Assembly (NCBI GenBank): GCA_035702665.1
Contig: DASSQD010000013.1
Location: forward strand, 1-60,525
Source of the DNA: VBDM01 sp035702665
GTDB taxonomy: Bacteria > Pseudomonadota > Gammaproteobacteria > Burkholderiales > SG8-39
DNA: 60,525 nucleotides
Direction: 5' to 3'
Made by a program: the position numbers and the translations under genes. The notes beneath the pieces are model-generated. The model did not search any database. It was not told the DNA's origin and saw only the letters and a list, made by a program, of their open reading frames with translations. Numbering within the stretch: the stretch's first letter is position 1; every line of letters starts with the position of its first letter. Of this stretch, positions 58,246-60,525 are shown piece by piece.

Positions 58246-60525
58246 TCAGGCGGCGCGCGCGGCCGCCGCGGCGCCGATCGGCAGGACGAACGAAAAGCAG
58301 GCTCCACGGCCGACATCGCTTTCGACCCACATTCTGCCGCCGAAGTGCTCGACGATCTGCCGACTGATATGCAGTCCGAGCCCGCTCCCTCGCGGCTTGT
58401 CGGTGAGCACGCCTCCCACCTGATGAAACTTGCTGAAGATCTCGTCTTGATCCTTCGAGGCGATACCGCGGCCGTTGTCCCGCACGTCGACCCGGACGCA
58501 GCCGTCCCGCTCGGATAGCACGACCTCGACCCGGCCATTGGCTGCGTCGCAGAACTTCGCGGCATTCGAAAGCAGGTTGAGCATCACCTGAATCATGCGA
58601 TCGAGGTCCGCGGTGACGGGGGAGACGTTTTCGGGCAGCCGCGCCTCAACAGCGATGTTCCTTTCCCTGAACAGCTGGCCCATCGCGGCGAGTGTGTCGG
58701 AGACCACCTCCTTCATGTCCACCGCCGAGTCGGCCCATTCGGCCTTGCCCGACTCGATCTTGGCCAGATCGAGGACCTGGTTGATCAGCCGCGTGAGACG
58801 CTCGGTCTCCTTGGTAATGATGCCGAGGAAATTCCTGCGCTGCTCCAGTTCCACGTCCGGGTCGTCGAGCAGTATCTCGGTGAACGCGCGGATCGAGGTG
58901 AGCGGCGTGCGCAATTCGTGCGTCACCGTGGAAACGAACTCGTCCTTAAGGCGATCGAGCTCCTTCAAGCGTTCGTTCGCCTCCCGCAATTCGGCCGTGG
59001 CCGCCTCCAGCTCGTGGGATTTCTGCTCCAGGCGGTGGCTGTACACGACCACTTGCGAAGCCTCGTCGAGGATTTCGCGCACTTCGTCGATGGTAAGCGC
59101 CTCTTCCTTGACCACCGAGCCGACCATCACGCGCGCCGAGGCGGCGCCGATCGCCCCCGCGAGTTGGACCTCAACATAGTGCACGAGATCAGCGTCCGCG
59201 GAGAGCCGTTGGTCTGGCCAGGGCAGTCCCTTTGCGCTCGCGTATTCGGCGAAAGCGCTGTCTGCGGCGGTAGAGCCGAGAAACCGCGCCAGCAGGTTGT
59301 ACAGCTCGGGCACGGTCGCGGTACCGCGCCAGAATCGCGCACCCCCCGTTTCCCCCGATAGACGGAAGACGTCGACGAACAGGCTCGCTTGTCTGTGCTC
59401 ATCGGCGCTCGGCGAGGCGGCCAGCGACACCACGACGTACGCGCCGACGTTCGCGATCATGCTCCAGATCATCGCGTGGTTGATCTGATCCAAGCCGGTT
59501 AATCCGAACAATTGCAGCGGACGCAGGAGCTCTATGCCGAACGGTCCATGCTCGAGCAGACCGATCGGCAGCCATTCCGAGCGGGCCAGCGCCGGGATGA
59601 ACAAGGTGTAGAGCCACACGGCGAACCCCGCAAGCAATCCAGCTAGAGCGCCGGCGCGCGTACCGCCCTTCCAGAAAATACCGCCCAGGATCGCCGGACC
59701 GAATTGCGCTACGGCAGCGAAGGAGATCAGCCCGATCGACACCAGCGCGTAGGCTTCGCCGGCCAGCTTGAAGTACAGGTAGCCTAGCAGCAGGATCAGC
59801 ACGATCGCGCCGCGCCGAATGCCGAGCAGGAGCCCGGTGAGGTCCGGACGCTCGTTGAGCCGCAGGCGCTGCAACCTGAGGAGGACCGGCATCACCAGGT
59901 CGTTACACACCATCGTGGATAAAGCGATTGTCTCGACGATCACCATGCCGGTCGCCGCTGACAGTCCGCCGATGAAAACCAGCAAGGCAAGCAGCTCCTG
60001 CTTCTCAGCCATGGGCAAGGTCAGCACGAACGTATCGGCATCCACGCTGCCGTCCGGGAATCGCAGCAGGCCTCCGAAGGCAATCGGCAGCACGAATACG
60101 TTGATTGCCAGCATGTACAGCGGGAAGAGCCAGATCGCCTTGCTGAGGTGCTTTTCGTCGACGTTTTCGATCACCGCCACCTGGAACTGGCGCGGCAGGA
60201 ACATGATCGCCATCATCGACAGGATGGTGAGCCAGACCCAGCCGGCGTAGCCGCCGGCGATGCTTTCGAGCGGGGTCAGCATCGCGGCGAGCCTCGGCTC
60301 GGCCGCGGCGCGCGCGAAGAGGTCGCCGAAGCCGTGGTACATGCCGAAGGTGACGAACACCCCGACCGCGAGGAACGCGAGCAGCTTCACGAGCGACTCG
60401 AAGGCGATCGCGGCGACGAGCCCTTCGTGCCGCTCGGACGCATCAAGATGACGCGTGCCGAAGAGGATCGTGAAGACGGCAAGCAGCAATGCGATGTAGA
60501 ACGTGTTGTCGGCGAGCAGCGGAAG
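58246..60525 (-). CDS. Sodium/solute symporter-histidine kinase fusion (CbrA-like), 5' end outside window
   Basis: 759 residues are visible; the frame continues past the right edge, where the first codons read LPLLADNTFYIA. About the first 370 residues are SSS/SLC5 transporter helices (AVIENVDEKHLSKAIWLFPL, ALSTMVCNDLVMPVLLRL, QFGPAILGGIFWKGGTRAGA). A linker with AGAIGAASARVMVGSVVKEE and a coiled coil follows. The HisKA domain has the phosphoacceptor His at about fragment residue 536 (VTHELRTPLTSIRAFTEIL), and HATPase has N box LNLLSNAAKF, G1 VRDNGRGIA and G2 GSGLGLHISRQIV. Likely senses or transports a nutrient and signals to the CheY-like regulator downstream. Confidence 0.93.
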   Translation of the reverse strand, partial: LPLLADNTFYIALLLAVFTILFGTRHLDASERHEGLVAAIAFESLVKLLAFLAVGVFVTFGMYHGFGDLFARAAAEPRLAAMLTPLESIAGGYAGWVWLTILSMMAIMFLPRQFQVAVIENVDEKHLSKAIWLFPLYMLAINVFVLPIAFGGLLRFPDGSVDADTFVLTLPMAEKQELLALLVFIGGLSAATGMVIVETIALSTMVCNDLVMPVLLRLQRLRLNERPDLTGLLLGIRRGAIVLILLLGYLYFKLAGEAYALVSIGLISFAAVAQFGPAILGGIFWKGGTRAGALAGLLAGFAVWLYTLFIPALARSEWLPIGLLEHGPFGIELLRPLQLFGLTGLDQINHAMIWSMIANVGAYVVVSLAASPSADEHRQASLFVDVFRLSGETGGARFWRGTATVPELYNLLARFLGSTAADSAFAEYASAKGLPWPDQRLSADADLVHYVEVQLAGAIGAASARVMVGSVVKEEALTIDEVREILDEASQVVVYSHRLEQKSHELEAATAELREANERLKELDRLKDEFVSTVTHELRTPLTSIRAFTEILLDDPDVELEQRRNFLGIITKETERLTRLINQVLDLAKIESGKAEWADSAVDMKEVVSDTLAAMGQLFRERNIAVEARLPENVSPVTADLDRMIQVMLNLLSNAAKFCDAANGRVEVVLSERDGCVRVDVRDNGRGIASKDQDEIFSKFHQVGGVLTDKPRGSGLGLHISRQIVEHFGGRMWVESDVGRGACFSFVLPIGAAAAARAA

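Overview
The window is a dense, GC-rich stretch of bacterial chromosome with about 57 protein-coding genes, two tRNA genes and almost no non-coding DNA. Gene content and order point to a betaproteobacterium, probably Burkholderiales or a neighbouring order, though no rRNA is present to place it further. The supporting blocks are trpE-G-D-C, tRNA-Met/miaB/phoH/ybeY/corC/lnt/glyQ/glyS/gmhB, lptD-surA-pdxA-rsmA next to amgK-murU, pepP-ubiH, dusB-fis-purH-purD-hemF, hemC-D-X-Y with algZ/algR, hemA-prfA-prmC-grxD, and a Burkholderia-type trimeric porin. Most of it is housekeeping. I see no CRISPR array, prophage, integrase, insertion sequence or defence island.

Layout. 1-1740: start of coq7 (cut by the window edge), a terminator, and a porin. 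1925-5990: a trp operon read leftwards (trpE, G, D, C), preceded by a promoter and a 19-codon leader peptide with four Trp codons that had not been called as a gene. 5996-10368: rpe, a SEC-C/TPR/O-GlcNAc-transferase-like gene and an FAD-linked oxidase, occupying the place where gph usually sits. 10461-14134: apaG, a tiny membrane protein, mltA, dsbC and a UbiH-family hydroxylase. 14167-25130: a long rightward run from tRNA-Met through tRNA modification, late rRNA maturation, lipoprotein acylation, glycyl-tRNA synthetase, heptose and phospholipid enzymes to glyoxalase I. 25162-31397: a leftward envelope/RNA run (unknown gene, rsmA, pdxA, surA, lptD). 31489-41740: a rightward run with cell-wall salvage (amgK, murU), pepP, ubiH, dusB-fis, purine genes, hemF and an aldo/keto reductase. 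41747-47449: leftward heme genes and an AlgZ/AlgR-type two-component system. 47525-49800: argH and a fructosamine-kinase-like gene. 49791-53544: grxD, prmC, prfA, hemA and tRNA-Phe, leftward. 53735-60525: a phosphoesterase/protein-kinase pair, a large MHS-family transporter, a response regulator, and a transporter-histidine kinase that runs off the right edge.

How the genes connect. Tetrapyrrole synthesis is spread over three loci here (hemA; hemC/D with hemX/Y; hemF). Ubiquinone ring hydroxylation is represented three times (coq7 and two UbiH-family flavoproteins). Outer-membrane assembly is well covered: lptD and surA, lnt, mltA, gmhB, plsC and the amgK/murU peptidoglycan salvage pair. Many neighbours overlap by 1-14 bases at stop/start codons, so translational coupling is common.

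The most rewarding signals are the unannotated trp leader peptide with a promoter but no textbook terminator, the phosphoesterase/kinase-USP couple, the SEC-C-TPR-OGT gene in the gph slot, an aldo/keto reductase lacking its catalytic Asp, and a transporter with a long cysteine-bearing periplasmic insertion. All functional statements come from reading motifs and synteny; no search was run.
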